In this document: one piece after another, positions 15,772-24,919 of the stretch
Numbering within the stretch: the first letter of the stretch is position 1
How the letters are laid out: each line of letters begins with the position of its first letter
Assembly (NCBI GenBank): GCA_017396005.1
Contig: JAFQNG010000095.1
Span: forward strand, 1 to 52,306
Length of the DNA stretch: 52,306 nucleotides
Reading direction: 5' to 3'
DNA from: Desulfovibrio sp.
GTDB lineage: Bacteria > Desulfobacterota > Desulfovibrionia > Desulfovibrionales > Desulfovibrionaceae
Made by a program: the position numbers and the translations under genes
Notes under the pieces: generated by a model
Told to the model about the DNA's origin: nothing
The model's input: the letters and a program-made list of their open reading frames with translations, nothing else
The model's database searches: none

Positions 15772-16650
15772 TTACTGCTGATCTTTATCCCGGCTTAACC
15801 AGAGTACTGCCCCCAGAACCAGGCCGCTGCCGAGCCAGCCTGTCAGGCTGAAATTTTCTGCCCAGAACAGCCACACCCAGAGAGTACCCAGGACGGGTTC
15901 CAGCTGACAGGTAACAGCGGCCCGTACAAGGCTGATGCGTTTGAGCCCCTGACCATATGCAGTATAGGCAAGGAATGTGGTGGTCACGCCCAGCATAGCC
16001 AGCCAGAACCAGATCTGCGGCGCATGAGAAAAACGTACAGGTACACAGCAGAGCAGAGCCAGGGCGCCGCCGGCCAGCATCAGGCTGTAAATAGCCGCAG
16101 TAGAATAACGATTTTGCCACCAGCGATAAAAGGGGTAGTGCGTGGCATAGCACAGGCCGGAGGCCAGGCCACATGCTATGCCCAACCAGGATGACTGGCC
16201 CGGCAGACTGCCACCTGACAGGCTGATGAGTGCCGTACCCGCCAGAGCTGCGCCGATGGCACAGATTTTGTGACGTGAAATCTGCTCTCCGAAAAAAAGG
16301 CGAGAGAAAAGTGCTACCCAGACTGGCGCTGTATACAGCAGCATCATGGCTGTAGCTGCACCACTGTACTGAATAGAAAATTGCAATGAGGCAAAAAAGA
16401 TTCCTATGCCCCAAATGCCAAATATCAGAAATGCCAGGGCATGGGAGAGAGCAATGGACAAGGCCTTTCGTATAAAGGCGTAGATGAGAAAACAGAGTGC
16501 TCCCAGCGCTGCACGCCAGAAGGCTATCTCCAGCGGGTTCAGGCCTGCTTCCAGACAGATTTTCGAAAAAACGCCGATAAGTGACCAGAGAAAGGCGGCC
16601 AGTAGTATCCAGGCCTGTCCGCTGAGTATGGAGGTCTGTTGTCTTTTCAC
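15772..16650 (-). CDS. EamA-family (DMT superfamily) membrane transporter
   Basis: The 292-residue protein has ten hydrophobic helices in two EamA repeats, starting GQAWILLAAFLWSLIGVFSK and with the second repeat near LGIACGLASGLCYATHYPFY. Such carriers export amino acids or other metabolites; the substrate cannot be read from sequence. Its start overlaps the end of the deacetylase-like gene by 4 bp, so both come from one transcript. Confidence 0.9.
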   Translation of the reverse strand: MKRQQTSILSGQAWILLAAFLWSLIGVFSKICLEAGLNPLEIAFWRAALGALCFLIYAFIRKALSIALSHALAFLIFGIWGIGIFFASLQFSIQYSGAATAMMLLYTAPVWVALFSRLFFGEQISRHKICAIGAALAGTALISLSGGSLPGQSSWLGIACGLASGLCYATHYPFYRWWQNRYSTAAIYSLMLAGGALALLCCVPVRFSHAPQIWFWLAMLGVTTTFLAYTAYGQGLKRISLVRAAVTCQLEPVLGTLWVWLFWAENFSLTGWLGSGLVLGAVLWLSRDKDQQ

Positions 16651-17642
16651 CAGTCGCCCCTGCCTTGTGGCCGTTCATCGAAGTGCAGTTCGTGGGCTTC
16701 GGCGCGTAATTGCGCTGCTGTGACGCCCTGTACATGAAAGTGTTTTTTCAGCCAGCACAGAAACGAATATATTTTTTGCAGGAGCGCATCAGCGGCCTCC
16801 TGATCTGGTATATGTGGTGATGCACCGGGCAGCATTTCTGAAGAGTGCCAGAACAGACTGAGCACCTTGCCGCCGCGTGAAAAATGCAGACGGCTGGCCA
16901 GCCGCATGATGTGCGCGCTGTGCCAGACAGGATTGGCGCTTAGGGTCGCCCAGAAATGGAATCTGTCCAGCCTGGGGGAAGGATGAGGAAAGAGAGCGTA
17001 CCACAGCCGCGCCAGTGAGGAGTGCAGCGGAATTTGTGTAATGGGGGCTTCCAGGAGTGTACGTCCCGGGATTTCGCGGGGCCAGTATGGGTCCGCCGGA
17101 GCCAGAAAATGGTCTGCACCGTCCACATGAGCCCGCAGGGGGCAGATGGAGCTGTCCAGAGTGATCCCTGCTTCAGCCAGCAGCGGCAGGAGCTGTGTCT
17201 TCAAGTCCCAGCGTCCCATGCGAAAGCTGGTCAGAGGGGCAGACTGGAAATCCCTGCCGGCATCCAGCAGGGTATGCAGGCGCTGGCGCAGCAGATGCTG
17301 CGGCAGTAGATGGGTACGCACAGGGGGGCCGGAAATGGAGGACTCTGTTAACGGCGGGGTACTCCAGTGGTGCAGGTGGGCGGCGATTTCTGCTCCACAC
17401 TGGTCGCGCATCCAGGCCAGTACGGGACGAGCCTCCGCACTGCTGAAGACCGTATGCGCGCAAAAAAGTGTCAGGGGAAAACCCAGCTCCTGCGAAAGTG
17501 GGGCCAGACGCGGCAGCAGCTTCACGTTGCAGACAGAACAGCCTGCAGGGGCATAACGTCCACTGAAAAGGCCTTCTTCTTCAACATCCAGGCTGATGAT
17601 GACGCGCAGAGGCGTCATTTTGCTGTCTGATGGCTTGTACAT
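16647..17642 (-). CDS. Polysaccharide deacetylase-like protein (NodB fold)
   Basis: The 331-residue protein has features of the carbohydrate esterase 4 / NodB fold: ISLDVEEEG near the N terminus (metal and base acidic residues), CGAEIAAHLHHW (histidine metal ligands) and SFRMGRWDLKT. No signal peptide is evident, so it probably acts in the cytoplasm, perhaps on a lipid-linked or nucleotide sugar; the substrate is unknown. The ATG at 17642 lies 8 bp from GGAG; one at 17648 is too close. It is followed by the EamA gene with a 4-bp overlap. Confidence 0.75.
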   Translation of the reverse strand: MYKPSDSKMTPLRVIISLDVEEEGLFSGRYAPAGCSVCNVKLLPRLAPLSQELGFPLTLFCAHTVFSSAEARPVLAWMRDQCGAEIAAHLHHWSTPPLTESSISGPPVRTHLLPQHLLRQRLHTLLDAGRDFQSAPLTSFRMGRWDLKTQLLPLLAEAGITLDSSICPLRAHVDGADHFLAPADPYWPREIPGRTLLEAPITQIPLHSSLARLWYALFPHPSPRLDRFHFWATLSANPVWHSAHIMRLASRLHFSRGGKVLSLFWHSSEMLPGASPHIPDQEAADALLQKIYSFLCWLKKHFHVQGVTAAQLRAEAHELHFDERPQGRGDW

Positions 17643-17670
17643 CTGCATTTCTCCTGAGTAATGCCCTTGT

Positions 17671-17699
17671 TTGAATTTACTTGAGCTTACTTGTAAAGT
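17671..17699 (+). promoter_or_regulatory. Likely sigma-70 promoter of the HAD phosphatase gene
   Basis: TTGAAT (17671-17676), 17 bp, TAAAGT (17694-17699), about 90 bp before the start codon, in the divergent gap with the deacetylase gene. Confidence 0.45.
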
Positions 17700-17786
17700 T
17701 CAATGATTTTTTATGGCTTTTGTTCAAATTTTTCATTAAATTTTGTGCAGAAAAAGCTCAATGAAACTGCTGCACAAGGGTATAAC

Positions 17787-18437
17787 ATGCGGATAAATCA
17801 TGTATTTTTTGATCTGGATGGTACATTGACCGATTCAGCCGAAGGCATTCTTAATTCTGTGGTCCATGCCCTGGATTATTTCAATCTGCAGCTGCCTCAG
17901 GAAGAGCTGATCTCCTTTATCGGGCCACCATTAAAAGATTCGTTTGCCCCCCTGTTCAATAACGATCAGAAGATGGTCGAGACAGCCATAGCAAAATACC
18001 GCGAATATTTCAGCCACAGGGGTATTTTTGAAAACCGACTGTATCCCGGTGTTACGCATATGCTGCAGGCCTGCAGCAATGCCGGTCTTGTGCTCTGTCT
18101 CGCCACTTCCAAGCCGGAGCCCTTTGCTCTGCGCATACTGGAGTATTTCAAGATCAGGCATTTTTTCCAGGTGGCAGCTGGCGCAGAATTGCACGGGGCA
18201 CGCAGTGACAAGACTGCTGTCCTGTACTATGCGCATGCTTTGGCAGGGCATCCGCAGCAGGCTGCTTGTCTGATGGTGGGTGACCGCAAACATGACGTTG
18301 AGGGGGCACATGCCGTAGGTATGCCCTGCTGTGGTGTGCTGTATGGCTACGGCAGTCAGGAGGAGCTTATAGCCGCCGGGGTCGAAAGCATGTGTGCTAC
18401 TGTCGAGGAACTGCAGGAGTTTTTACTGCAGCCATGA
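17787..18437 (+). CDS. HAD-family phosphatase (phosphoglycolate phosphatase-like)
   Basis: The 216-residue protein starts MRINHVFFDLDGTLTDSAEGI, containing HAD motif I DxDGT with the catalytic Asp pair. Motif II is LATSKPE, the Lys of motif III follows, and motif IV is MVGDRKHDVEGAH. The cap domain is of the Gph/PpaX type and GPPLKDSF is typical. Likely substrates are 2-phosphoglycolate or a nucleotide/pyrophosphate, but the precise one cannot be assigned. The longer frame from 17703 is rejected because AAGGG lies just before 17787. Confidence 0.9.
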   Translation: MRINHVFFDLDGTLTDSAEGILNSVVHALDYFNLQLPQEELISFIGPPLKDSFAPLFNNDQKMVETAIAKYREYFSHRGIFENRLYPGVTHMLQACSNAGLVLCLATSKPEPFALRILEYFKIRHFFQVAAGAELHGARSDKTAVLYYAHALAGHPQQAACLMVGDRKHDVEGAHAVGMPCCGVLYGYGSQEELIAAGVESMCATVEELQEFLLQP

Positions 18438-18439
18438 AC

Positions 18440-18476
18440 AGCAAAGCCCCGCTGCCGTAGGCCACGGGGCTTTGCT
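18440..18476. terminator. Bidirectional terminator
   Basis: AGCAAAGCCCCG (18440-18451) pairs perfectly with CGGGGCTTTGCT (18465-18476) between the convergent HAD and lysC genes. The loop is 13 bases. Confidence 0.75.
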
Positions 18477-18496
18477 GAAAAAGCACAGTGCAAGGT

Positions 18497-19723
18497 TCAG
18501 CAGCCGATATCCCAGTCCAGACCGAAGGTGTCGTGCAGGATGCGTACCGCCAACTCCACATACTTTTCCTGGATCAGGATGGTGATTTTGATCTCTGATG
18601 TACTGATCATCAGGATATTGATACCTTCCTGCGTCAGGGCGGCAAAAGCACGCGCCGCCACGCCAGAATGATTGCGCATGCCGACACCAATGGCTGAAAC
18701 CTTGGCAACGCTTACGTCATGCAGCACTTCGGAAGCTCCGGTTTTACGGGCGACTTCATCCATGATTTCAAGGGTCTGCTTCAGATCCTTGCGAGAAATG
18801 GTGAAGGTCATATCCGTATGACCATCCTGACTGGTATTCTGGACGATCATGTCGACCAGTATCCCTTTTTCTGACAGAGGGCCAAAAAGGGCGGCAGCCA
18901 TGCCGGGCACATCAGGTACGTCACGCAGGGTCACGCGGGCCTGATCTTTGTCGTACGCAATGCCGGAAACAAGAACAGCTTCCATGCTGGAGTCCTCCTG
19001 AGTGACAAGGGTACCGGGGTCATCACTGAACGTGGAGCGCACCCGTACCGGAACTTTATATTTTTTGGCGAATTCAACCGAGCGGATATGCAGTACTTTG
19101 GCCCCCATGCTGGCCATTTCAAGCATTTCTTCGTAGGCTACACGTTCCATCTTGCGGGCTGTGGAACATATATTGGGATCAGTGGTGTAGACGCCCTCCA
19201 CGTCCGTATATATCTCACATTCAGCCGAATCCAGCGCAGCAGCCAGAGCCACAGCCGATGTATCAGAGCCGCCCCGTCCCAATGTGGTAATACGTCCGTC
19301 TTCTGTACAGCCCTGAAAACCGGCTATGACCAGAACGTCGTATTCTGTCAGCAAGGTACGCAGTACATCACTTTTGATGGCTCTGATGCGCGCCCTTCCG
19401 AAGTGTTCGTCAGTAGTAATCGGGATTTGCCAACCCAGCAGGGAGCGGGCCCTGATGCCTGCATCCTTGAGGAGCATGGTGAAAAGCGAGATGGATACCT
19501 GCTCACCGGTAGAAACCAGCGAGTCGCACTCTGCCATATCAGGCGTTGCTGACCATTCGTCAGCCAGTGCCAGCAAACGGTTTGTATCTCCAGCGCGGGC
19601 TGATAAAACAGCAATGACCTTGTCTGCGCGTTTCAGGCCATCTTCTACCTTGGCGCGGACCCTGGTCATACAATCCCGGTCGGCCACAGAAGTGCCACCG
19701 AATTTTTGAATGAGAATTTTCAT
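18497..19723 (-). CDS. lysC: Aspartate kinase
   Basis: Phosphorylates aspartate, the first step to lysine/diaminopimelate, threonine and methionine. The 408-residue protein begins MKILIQKFGGTSVADRD, the family signature, with GRGGSDTSAVALAAALDS and TDVEGVYTTDP in the kinase domain and two C-terminal ACT domains (RVTLRDVPDVPGMAAALFG; VSAIGVGMRNHSGVAARAF) for feedback control. The upstream in-frame extension of 44 residues is unconserved. It is the last gene of acpS-nnr-tsaE-lysC. dapB of the same pathway lies elsewhere in the window (37437). Confidence 0.96.
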   Translation of the reverse strand: MKILIQKFGGTSVADRDCMTRVRAKVEDGLKRADKVIAVLSARAGDTNRLLALADEWSATPDMAECDSLVSTGEQVSISLFTMLLKDAGIRARSLLGWQIPITTDEHFGRARIRAIKSDVLRTLLTEYDVLVIAGFQGCTEDGRITTLGRGGSDTSAVALAAALDSAECEIYTDVEGVYTTDPNICSTARKMERVAYEEMLEMASMGAKVLHIRSVEFAKKYKVPVRVRSTFSDDPGTLVTQEDSSMEAVLVSGIAYDKDQARVTLRDVPDVPGMAAALFGPLSEKGILVDMIVQNTSQDGHTDMTFTISRKDLKQTLEIMDEVARKTGASEVLHDVSVAKVSAIGVGMRNHSGVAARAFAALTQEGINILMISTSEIKITILIQEKYVELAVRILHDTFGLDWDIGC

Positions 19724-19758
19724 GCCTTTGTCCCGTTCACGATTCCAACCCTGCGGTT

Positions 19759-20238
19759 TCAGTGCTCGCAGTGCCATACGTCGTATAGTTCCATCGCCAG
19801 TTGTCTGGCTTTGGGGCCGTATCCCTCCAGTGTCAACAGGCGTCCTCTGTCGCATGTCTCCAGCAAGATGTCCAGAAAATCTTGCGGCCTGTCTGCGGCA
19901 GGCAAAAATTCAGACCATTCGATTATACATAAAATGTCAGATTGTTCCAGTGCATCCAGTATTTCGTCAGGTATAGCCTCCTGACAGCGATAAAGATCGC
20001 AGTGCAGAACCGGAGGTACAGTAGGGTAGTGATTGCACACGGTAAATGACGGGCTGCTTACCTCGGCATCACTGCCGCCGGGCAGGGCTTCTGTCAGGGC
20101 ACGGGTCAGCGCGGTCTTTCCGCTGCCGAGATCACCACGTAACAGAAGTGTGCGAACACTTGAGTACCGGATACGCTCGGCCAAGCTCTGGCCAAAGCGC
20201 AAGGTGTCATCAGGGCTGTTCAAATAGATGGTGGCCAT
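19759..20238 (-). CDS. tsaE: tRNA threonylcarbamoyladenosine biosynthesis protein TsaE
   Basis: P-loop ATPase that works with TsaB and TsaD to make t6A37 on tRNAs reading ANN codons. The 159-residue protein has Walker A RGDLGSGKTALTRAL, then SSPSFTVCNHY and HCDLYR, and IIEWSEFLP, all diagnostic. Its start at 20238 overlaps the end of nnr by 19 bp; the frame could extend upstream, but MATIYLNSPDDT fits the family. Confidence 0.94.
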   Translation of the reverse strand: MATIYLNSPDDTLRFGQSLAERIRYSSVRTLLLRGDLGSGKTALTRALTEALPGGSDAEVSSPSFTVCNHYPTVPPVLHCDLYRCQEAIPDEILDALEQSDILCIIEWSEFLPAADRPQDFLDILLETCDRGRLLTLEGYGPKARQLAMELYDVWHCEH

Positions 20239-21857
20239 GGCAGAGCGTCCTGAAAGGGTAGGCTGGGGGTTGTCAATGCCGCATAACGTGACCATACCAG
20301 GGGCAGGGCATCTGCCAGTTCTGAAGCCAGATGACCTCGCATATTTCTGTGTGCGCATTCCAGCCCGGCCATGACGTGCAGGGCCACTGCCAGTGCTGCT
20401 GCAGACAGAGCCTTCATACTGTTTGACGACATGCGTGCTGCAAGAGCTCCCACACAGCCGGCAAGTACATCGCCAGAACCGCCAACGGACAAAGCGGGCA
20501 GATCATAGGGGCTTAACAGCCACGGTAAACCGTACTGTCCTGCCAGACAGCCGGCACCTTTGAGGATGACAGCAGCTTTGCTCAAGCAGCAGAGATCTTT
20601 CAGAGCCGTCAGTCTGTCCCTCTGCACGGCAGCCGTACTGGAGGCCAGAAGTGCAGCTGCTTCTCCCGGATGAGGTGTGATAATGTCATCTGCGCGCAGG
20701 CCAGCAAGCAGAGTACGATGCCTGGCGGCCAGCATCAGGGCATCGGCATCAAGCACAACAGAAGGGCGCTCAGGCAGAAAAAGAATATCCGTGAGCAGAT
20801 TTTCGCCTTCGTCTCTACCCATGCCGGGGCCGATGACCAGGGCCGTACAACGTGTCAATAGTTCTTTCAGGGCAGGGGGCATAGCGTCCGGCCAGGTGTG
20901 CCCATTGGTAACGGGCAGTCCCAGCGTCATGATTTCTGGTGTATTGCACTTGATATCGCTTAGGGCAGGCAGTGTTGCCGCAGCAGTAACCAGCCCGGCC
21001 CCGCAGCGCAGGGCTGAGCGCGCTGCCAGGTGTGCTGCTCCGCCCAAACCAGGAGCCCCGCCCAGAATCAGCACATGACCATAACTGTTCTTATGCCCGG
21101 CTGCTGTGAGTGGGGGCAGGGCCTGCAGGCAGTGCCCATCCAGCAGAAAGGCGCTGCACGGTGCTGCATGGCGTACTTTGGCCGGAATGCCGATGGAACG
21201 CACATGCACCTGCCCGGTCCAGGGGCGCGCAGCAGGCTGCAGCAGGCCGACTTTGGCAGCAGCAAAACTCACAGTATGTCTTGCCCGTACGGCATCGGGA
21301 GAGGGCAGCCCTGTCAGTCCGTCCAGGCCGGAGGGAATATCCAGTGCCAGCACTGGAATCTGCTCAGGCAGCGCATTGATATGCCGGATGATTCTCTGCA
21401 TATCTGGCCGTAAGGGGCCCTTGAACCCTGTACCCAGCAGACCGTCCACAACAAGATGCGGTAAGTCGTCGGGTAAGGGGGGCCAGTGCAGCAGTGAGAG
21501 ATGGCGGCATGTGACCCCTGCAGACCTTGCCAGACGCAAATGTTTGCCTGTAACCCCCTTATAGGCAGATAGTGTTTTGCTGTGCCAGAGCAGGGGGTAA
21601 GCCCCGACATCAAGCAGATGCCGTGCAAGGCAGGCAGCATCGCCACCATTATTGCCGCTGCCCATGAAGAGCCAGATTTTTTTTCCTTGCAGGGGGACAA
21701 AATGCTCGTGCATGATGCTCAAAGCTGCCTGGGCGGCATTTTCCATCAGTAAAAGCTCTGGCAGCCCCAGGGCCACAGCACCGTCGTCCCACTGGCGCAT
21801 CTCATGAGGCAGGGGAAGGGGTGGGAGGAGAGAAAAAAGTTTTTTCTGTATATCCAT
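20220..21857 (-). CDS. nnr: Bifunctional NAD(P)H-hydrate epimerase/dehydratase
   Basis: Repairs hydrated NAD(P)H: the N-terminal YjeF_N domain epimerises it and the C-terminal domain dehydrates it using ADP. The 545-residue protein shows MGSGNNGGDAACLARHL and LALDIPSGLDG in the first half, and LILGGAPGLGGAAHLAARSALRCGAGLV, VIGPGMGRDE, ITPHPGEAAALL and SVGGSGDVLAGCVGALAA in the second. It shares one base with the acpS stop (TGATG), so translation is coupled. Confidence 0.95.
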   Translation of the reverse strand: MDIQKKLFSLLPPLPLPHEMRQWDDGAVALGLPELLLMENAAQAALSIMHEHFVPLQGKKIWLFMGSGNNGGDAACLARHLLDVGAYPLLWHSKTLSAYKGVTGKHLRLARSAGVTCRHLSLLHWPPLPDDLPHLVVDGLLGTGFKGPLRPDMQRIIRHINALPEQIPVLALDIPSGLDGLTGLPSPDAVRARHTVSFAAAKVGLLQPAARPWTGQVHVRSIGIPAKVRHAAPCSAFLLDGHCLQALPPLTAAGHKNSYGHVLILGGAPGLGGAAHLAARSALRCGAGLVTAAATLPALSDIKCNTPEIMTLGLPVTNGHTWPDAMPPALKELLTRCTALVIGPGMGRDEGENLLTDILFLPERPSVVLDADALMLAARHRTLLAGLRADDIITPHPGEAAALLASSTAAVQRDRLTALKDLCCLSKAAVILKGAGCLAGQYGLPWLLSPYDLPALSVGGSGDVLAGCVGALAARMSSNSMKALSAAALAVALHVMAGLECAHRNMRGHLASELADALPLVWSRYAALTTPSLPFQDALPWPPSI

Positions 21858-22228
21858 CAGGCCTCCAATATGGCTACTGCCACGGCCACAAGACGTTCAT
21901 GACTGATGGAAAGACGACTTTGCCGCACACCAAGCATTGCAGCTCTCTCCTGTGCGGCGCCGAGAAAACGCAGTCGCGGTTCGCCAAGACTGCCGCGTAT
22001 CACTTCGATCTGCACAGGGCTGATGCCCTGGCTGAATCCAGTCCCCAGAGCCTTGACAGCTGCTTCCTTGGCAGCAAAGCGTCCGGCGAGCCATGTTCCG
22101 GGATTGGCAGGCAGACAGGTCAATTCAGATACAGTAAGAATGCGTTCCAGAAAACGGTGACCAAAACGCTCATATACTGCAATGATGCGCGCTACTTCCG
22201 TAATATCTATACCCAGACCGACGATCAT
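21857..22228 (-). CDS. acpS: Holo-[acyl-carrier-protein] synthase
   Basis: Transfers 4'-phosphopantetheine from CoA to apo-ACP. The 123-residue protein has the two magnesium-site motifs: GLGIDITEVARI with Asp8, and AGRFAAKEAAVKALG with the conserved Glu and Lys. It also ends with SRLSISHERLVAVAVAILE, as expected. It is the first gene of the minus-strand run and its upstream region is shared with divergent ugd. Confidence 0.95.
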   Translation of the reverse strand: MIVGLGIDITEVARIIAVYERFGHRFLERILTVSELTCLPANPGTWLAGRFAAKEAAVKALGTGFSQGISPVQIEVIRGSLGEPRLRFLGAAQERAAMLGVRQSRLSISHERLVAVAVAILEA

Positions 22229-22260
22229 ACCTGCAGTCCTTGTCTGTCGAAATGCCTTAC

Positions 22261-22289
22261 TTGCTCACCAGCTGAAAATACGGTATATT
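22261..22289 (+). promoter_or_regulatory. Likely sigma-70 promoter of ugd
   Basis: TTGCTC (22261-22266), exactly 17 bp, TATATT (22284-22289), about 85 bp before the ugd start codon. Confidence 0.5.
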
Positions 22290-22373
22290 GACAAATTCTG
22301 AAAGCATATTTTGGCTCGTAACGTATTGCAGCGTCAAGGCTGGCGGGCCCAGAAAGTACAGGAGCAGAATTGC

Positions 22374-23708
22374 ATGAAGCTTTGTATAGTAGGAACCGGA
22401 TATGTGGGCCTTGTAAGCGCGGCCTGTTTTGCCGAAATGGGCAATACTGTCATTTGTGTGGATGTGAATCCTGCAGTGGTGGAAAAGCTCAACAGCGGTT
22501 CAGTACATATCTTTGAGCCCGGCCTTGAGCCCATGGTGCAGCGCAGCCGTGCCGATGGGCGTCTGCAGTTCACCACCAGCCTGGAACAGGGCATCAGCGA
22601 GGCTGACTGTGCCTTTATCTGCGTGGGCACGCCACCCCGGCCTGACGGCTCCTGCGATTTGAGTTTTGTACGCCAGGTGGCTCATGAGATCGGCAGATAC
22701 ATGCGCAAGGACATGGTGGTGGTCGACAAGTCTACCGTGCCCGTAGGCACTGCCGACATGGTGCGCGGCATCATTGAGGAGGAGCTGGCGGCCAGGGGCG
22801 AAAAACTGCGTGTGGATGTGGTGTCCAACCCTGAGTTCCTCAAGGAAGGTGATGCCATCATGGATTTCATGAAGCCTGACCGCGTGGTGCTGGGTACGGA
22901 TTCATCCAGTGCTGCGGCGCTCATGCGCGAGCTGTACGCTCCCTTTGCCCGCACGCGTGACAAGATCATCGTCATGAGCGTACGCAGCGCCGAAATGACC
23001 AAGTATGCTGCCAACTGCATGCTGGCTACCAAGATTTCCTTCATCAACGAAATTGCCTCCATCTGCGAAAAAGTCGGCGCTGACGTACGTGACGTGCGTA
23101 ACGGCATCGGCTCTGACTCACGTATCGGCTATCAGTTCATCTATCCCGGTGTGGGCTATGGCGGCTCCTGCTTTCCCAAAGATGTCAAGGCACTCATCCA
23201 GACCGCCGAAGACGCAGGCATAACCCCGGTGCTGCTCAATGCCGTGGAAGACGTCAATGCCCGGCAGAAGGTCTACATGGCCAGACGCATTCAGGAATAC
23301 TTTGCGCCACAGGGCGGTGTAGCCGGCAAGACACTTGCTCTCTGGGGCCTGGCCTTCAAGGCCAATACCGACGACATGCGGGAGGCTGCGGCCATTGACA
23401 TCATCAATGCCCTTACCGCTGCCGGCATGAAGATCCGCGCCTTTGACCCCATAGCTGCCGAAAATGCCCGCAGGATATTCAGGGATAACGCGCTGGTGGA
23501 GATCGTGGATGAGCAGTATGCGGCCTGCGAGGGTGCTCAGGCACTTCTTGTAGTCACCGAATGGAATCAGTTCCGTAATCCTGATTTTGACAGAGTGAAG
23601 TGCCTGCTCAGTGCCCCCATACTCTTTGACGGGCGCAATCTCTATTCACCAGCGTCCATGGCTGAACGCGGCTTTGCGTACTTCTGCATCGGGCGTAAAG
23701 CTGATTAA
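22374..23708 (+). CDS. ugd: UDP-glucose 6-dehydrogenase
   Basis: Oxidises UDP-glucose twice to UDP-glucuronate, a precursor for capsule, lipopolysaccharide or lipid A sugars. The 444-residue protein starts at the ATG after GGAG: MKLCIVGTGYVGLVSAACFAEMG (NAD-binding). It contains the catalytic cysteine in GGSCFPKD and WGLAFKANTDDMREAAAIDI. It is monocistronic, with its own terminator just after the stop. Confidence 0.96.
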   Translation: MKLCIVGTGYVGLVSAACFAEMGNTVICVDVNPAVVEKLNSGSVHIFEPGLEPMVQRSRADGRLQFTTSLEQGISEADCAFICVGTPPRPDGSCDLSFVRQVAHEIGRYMRKDMVVVDKSTVPVGTADMVRGIIEEELAARGEKLRVDVVSNPEFLKEGDAIMDFMKPDRVVLGTDSSSAAALMRELYAPFARTRDKIIVMSVRSAEMTKYAANCMLATKISFINEIASICEKVGADVRDVRNGIGSDSRIGYQFIYPGVGYGGSCFPKDVKALIQTAEDAGITPVLLNAVEDVNARQKVYMARRIQEYFAPQGGVAGKTLALWGLAFKANTDDMREAAAIDIINALTAAGMKIRAFDPIAAENARRIFRDNALVEIVDEQYAACEGAQALLVVTEWNQFRNPDFDRVKCLLSAPILFDGRNLYSPASMAERGFAYFCIGRKAD

Positions 23709-23728
23709 AGGAAAGCAGCATACTTCTA

Positions 23729-23762
23729 ACGGCCAGACCGCTTTGGGCTGGCCGTTTTTTTA
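23729..23762 (+). terminator. Rho-independent terminator of ugd
   Basis: ACGGCCAG (23729-23736) pairs with CTGGCCGT (23748-23755) and is followed by a T run. Confidence 0.88.
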
Positions 23763-23771
23763 AGGACAGAC

Positions 23772-24743
23772 ATGAAAAGAACACGAGAGATCCTGGTCGG
23801 TTCACTGAGCGTTTCTCTGCTGGCGACAGCCTTCTGTCTCTGGAGCGCCCTTGGTAATGGTGTCAATATCTGCATGACTGCGGGCTGTGCGCTGTATCAG
23901 GATTTCACTCTCTGGGGCATCTCACTGTGGTGGGGTGGTGTGCTTGTTTTTGCCTTTCTGTCTTCTCTGGCCTTGCTTGGTGCAGCCAGCGCTGGATATG
24001 CAGTTTCCGGCCTGGCTCTTCTCACGGATCTTCTTTTGCTCTCGGTTATGGCCCTCACAGCACCCTGTATCAGCTGTCTGGCTGCAGCTTTTTTCTTTGC
24101 GATGACCTATCTGTGTTTTCGTAAAGCTGCCGCAGTGCAAAGCGGGCGTACTGAACAGGGGCGCTCATGGCTTTTCTTTATCTGGCTGCTGCTGTTTACC
24201 GTCAATCTCGGAGCCGTAGCCCGTACGCAGCTCTCTGTCTGGCCTATTACTGCCGGAGGAGAAGATGTGCAAGTACGCATGTTTTTTTCGCCTTCATGTC
24301 CCAGCTGTCGCCAAGGGGTGGAAAGCCTTTCTGGACGTGTGGATGTAGCTTTTTTCCCGCTGGCTGAAAATGATGACGATGTCTACCGGATAGCGCACAT
24401 GCAGACCCTTCTGGATACAGGCAGGAGCCCGGCTGAAGCCCTGGCGGCCGTACAGGAGACTGAAGCTCCCGGTGGTCTCGGTGTCCTGAAGCCGGGTCTG
24501 CTCTGGCTGCGTTTTCGCATGCTCTGCAATAAGGCCCATGTCTTTATGGCAGGGGCACAGACAGTACCCTTTCTGGAGTTTCATGGCCTGCCGTCATCTT
24601 TGAGCAGAAAGGATCTGCCACGTGTGCAGAAAAATCCTCCCAGAGAATTCCCTGCTGGCCTTGATCATACTCTGCCGCTGGAGCCCCTGGAGCCTCTTGT
24701 TTCCGGCCAATGTGGCGGTGTGAAGCCCTGTACGGAGCGCTGA
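23772..24743 (+). CDS. VKOR-family protein fused to a thioredoxin-like domain
   Basis: Probable disulfide-forming system that replaces DsbB and DsbA in one chain. The 323-residue protein has an N-terminal VKOR domain of four to five membrane helices with the loop cysteines Cys34 and Cys39 and the quinone-linked pair CISC (99-102). The periplasmic thioredoxin-like part has CPSC (176-179). Family knowledge says electrons pass from the thioredoxin-like CxxC to the loop pair, to the membrane pair, to quinone. The many c-type cytochromes nearby would benefit from periplasmic thiol control. Confidence 0.85.
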   Translation: MKRTREILVGSLSVSLLATAFCLWSALGNGVNICMTAGCALYQDFTLWGISLWWGGVLVFAFLSSLALLGAASAGYAVSGLALLTDLLLLSVMALTAPCISCLAAAFFFAMTYLCFRKAAAVQSGRTEQGRSWLFFIWLLLFTVNLGAVARTQLSVWPITAGGEDVQVRMFFSPSCPSCRQGVESLSGRVDVAFFPLAENDDDVYRIAHMQTLLDTGRSPAEALAAVQETEAPGGLGVLKPGLLWLRFRMLCNKAHVFMAGAQTVPFLEFHGLPSSLSRKDLPRVQKNPPREFPAGLDHTLPLEPLEPLVSGQCGGVKPCTER

Positions 24744-24780
24744 AAAGCCTGTCACCATACAATAGGATTGGGCGAAAGGC

Positions 24781-24810
24781 TTGACGCGTTTTGCCTTTCC
24801 AATTTATATT
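24781..24810 (+). promoter_or_regulatory. Likely sigma-70 promoter of the dsr operon
   Basis: TTGACG (24781-24786), 18 bp, TATATT (24805-24810). It lies about 110 bp before the RsbRD_N-like gene that leads into dsrMKJOP. Confidence 0.6.
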
Positions 24811-24919
24811 TTTTGTAGTACGTCTAACTGTCTGGCGGCATTTGTGCCGTAATTCTCAAAATCGGTCCGGCGTTCGCATGTGCGCTGCTTCCGGTTTGAT
24901 GTCAACGGGGGCGGTCTGC

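Noticed and set aside
15785..16735. 316-residue minus-strand frame overlapping the EamA gene
   Set aside because: Out of frame with the clear ten-helix transporter and without membrane pattern of its own.
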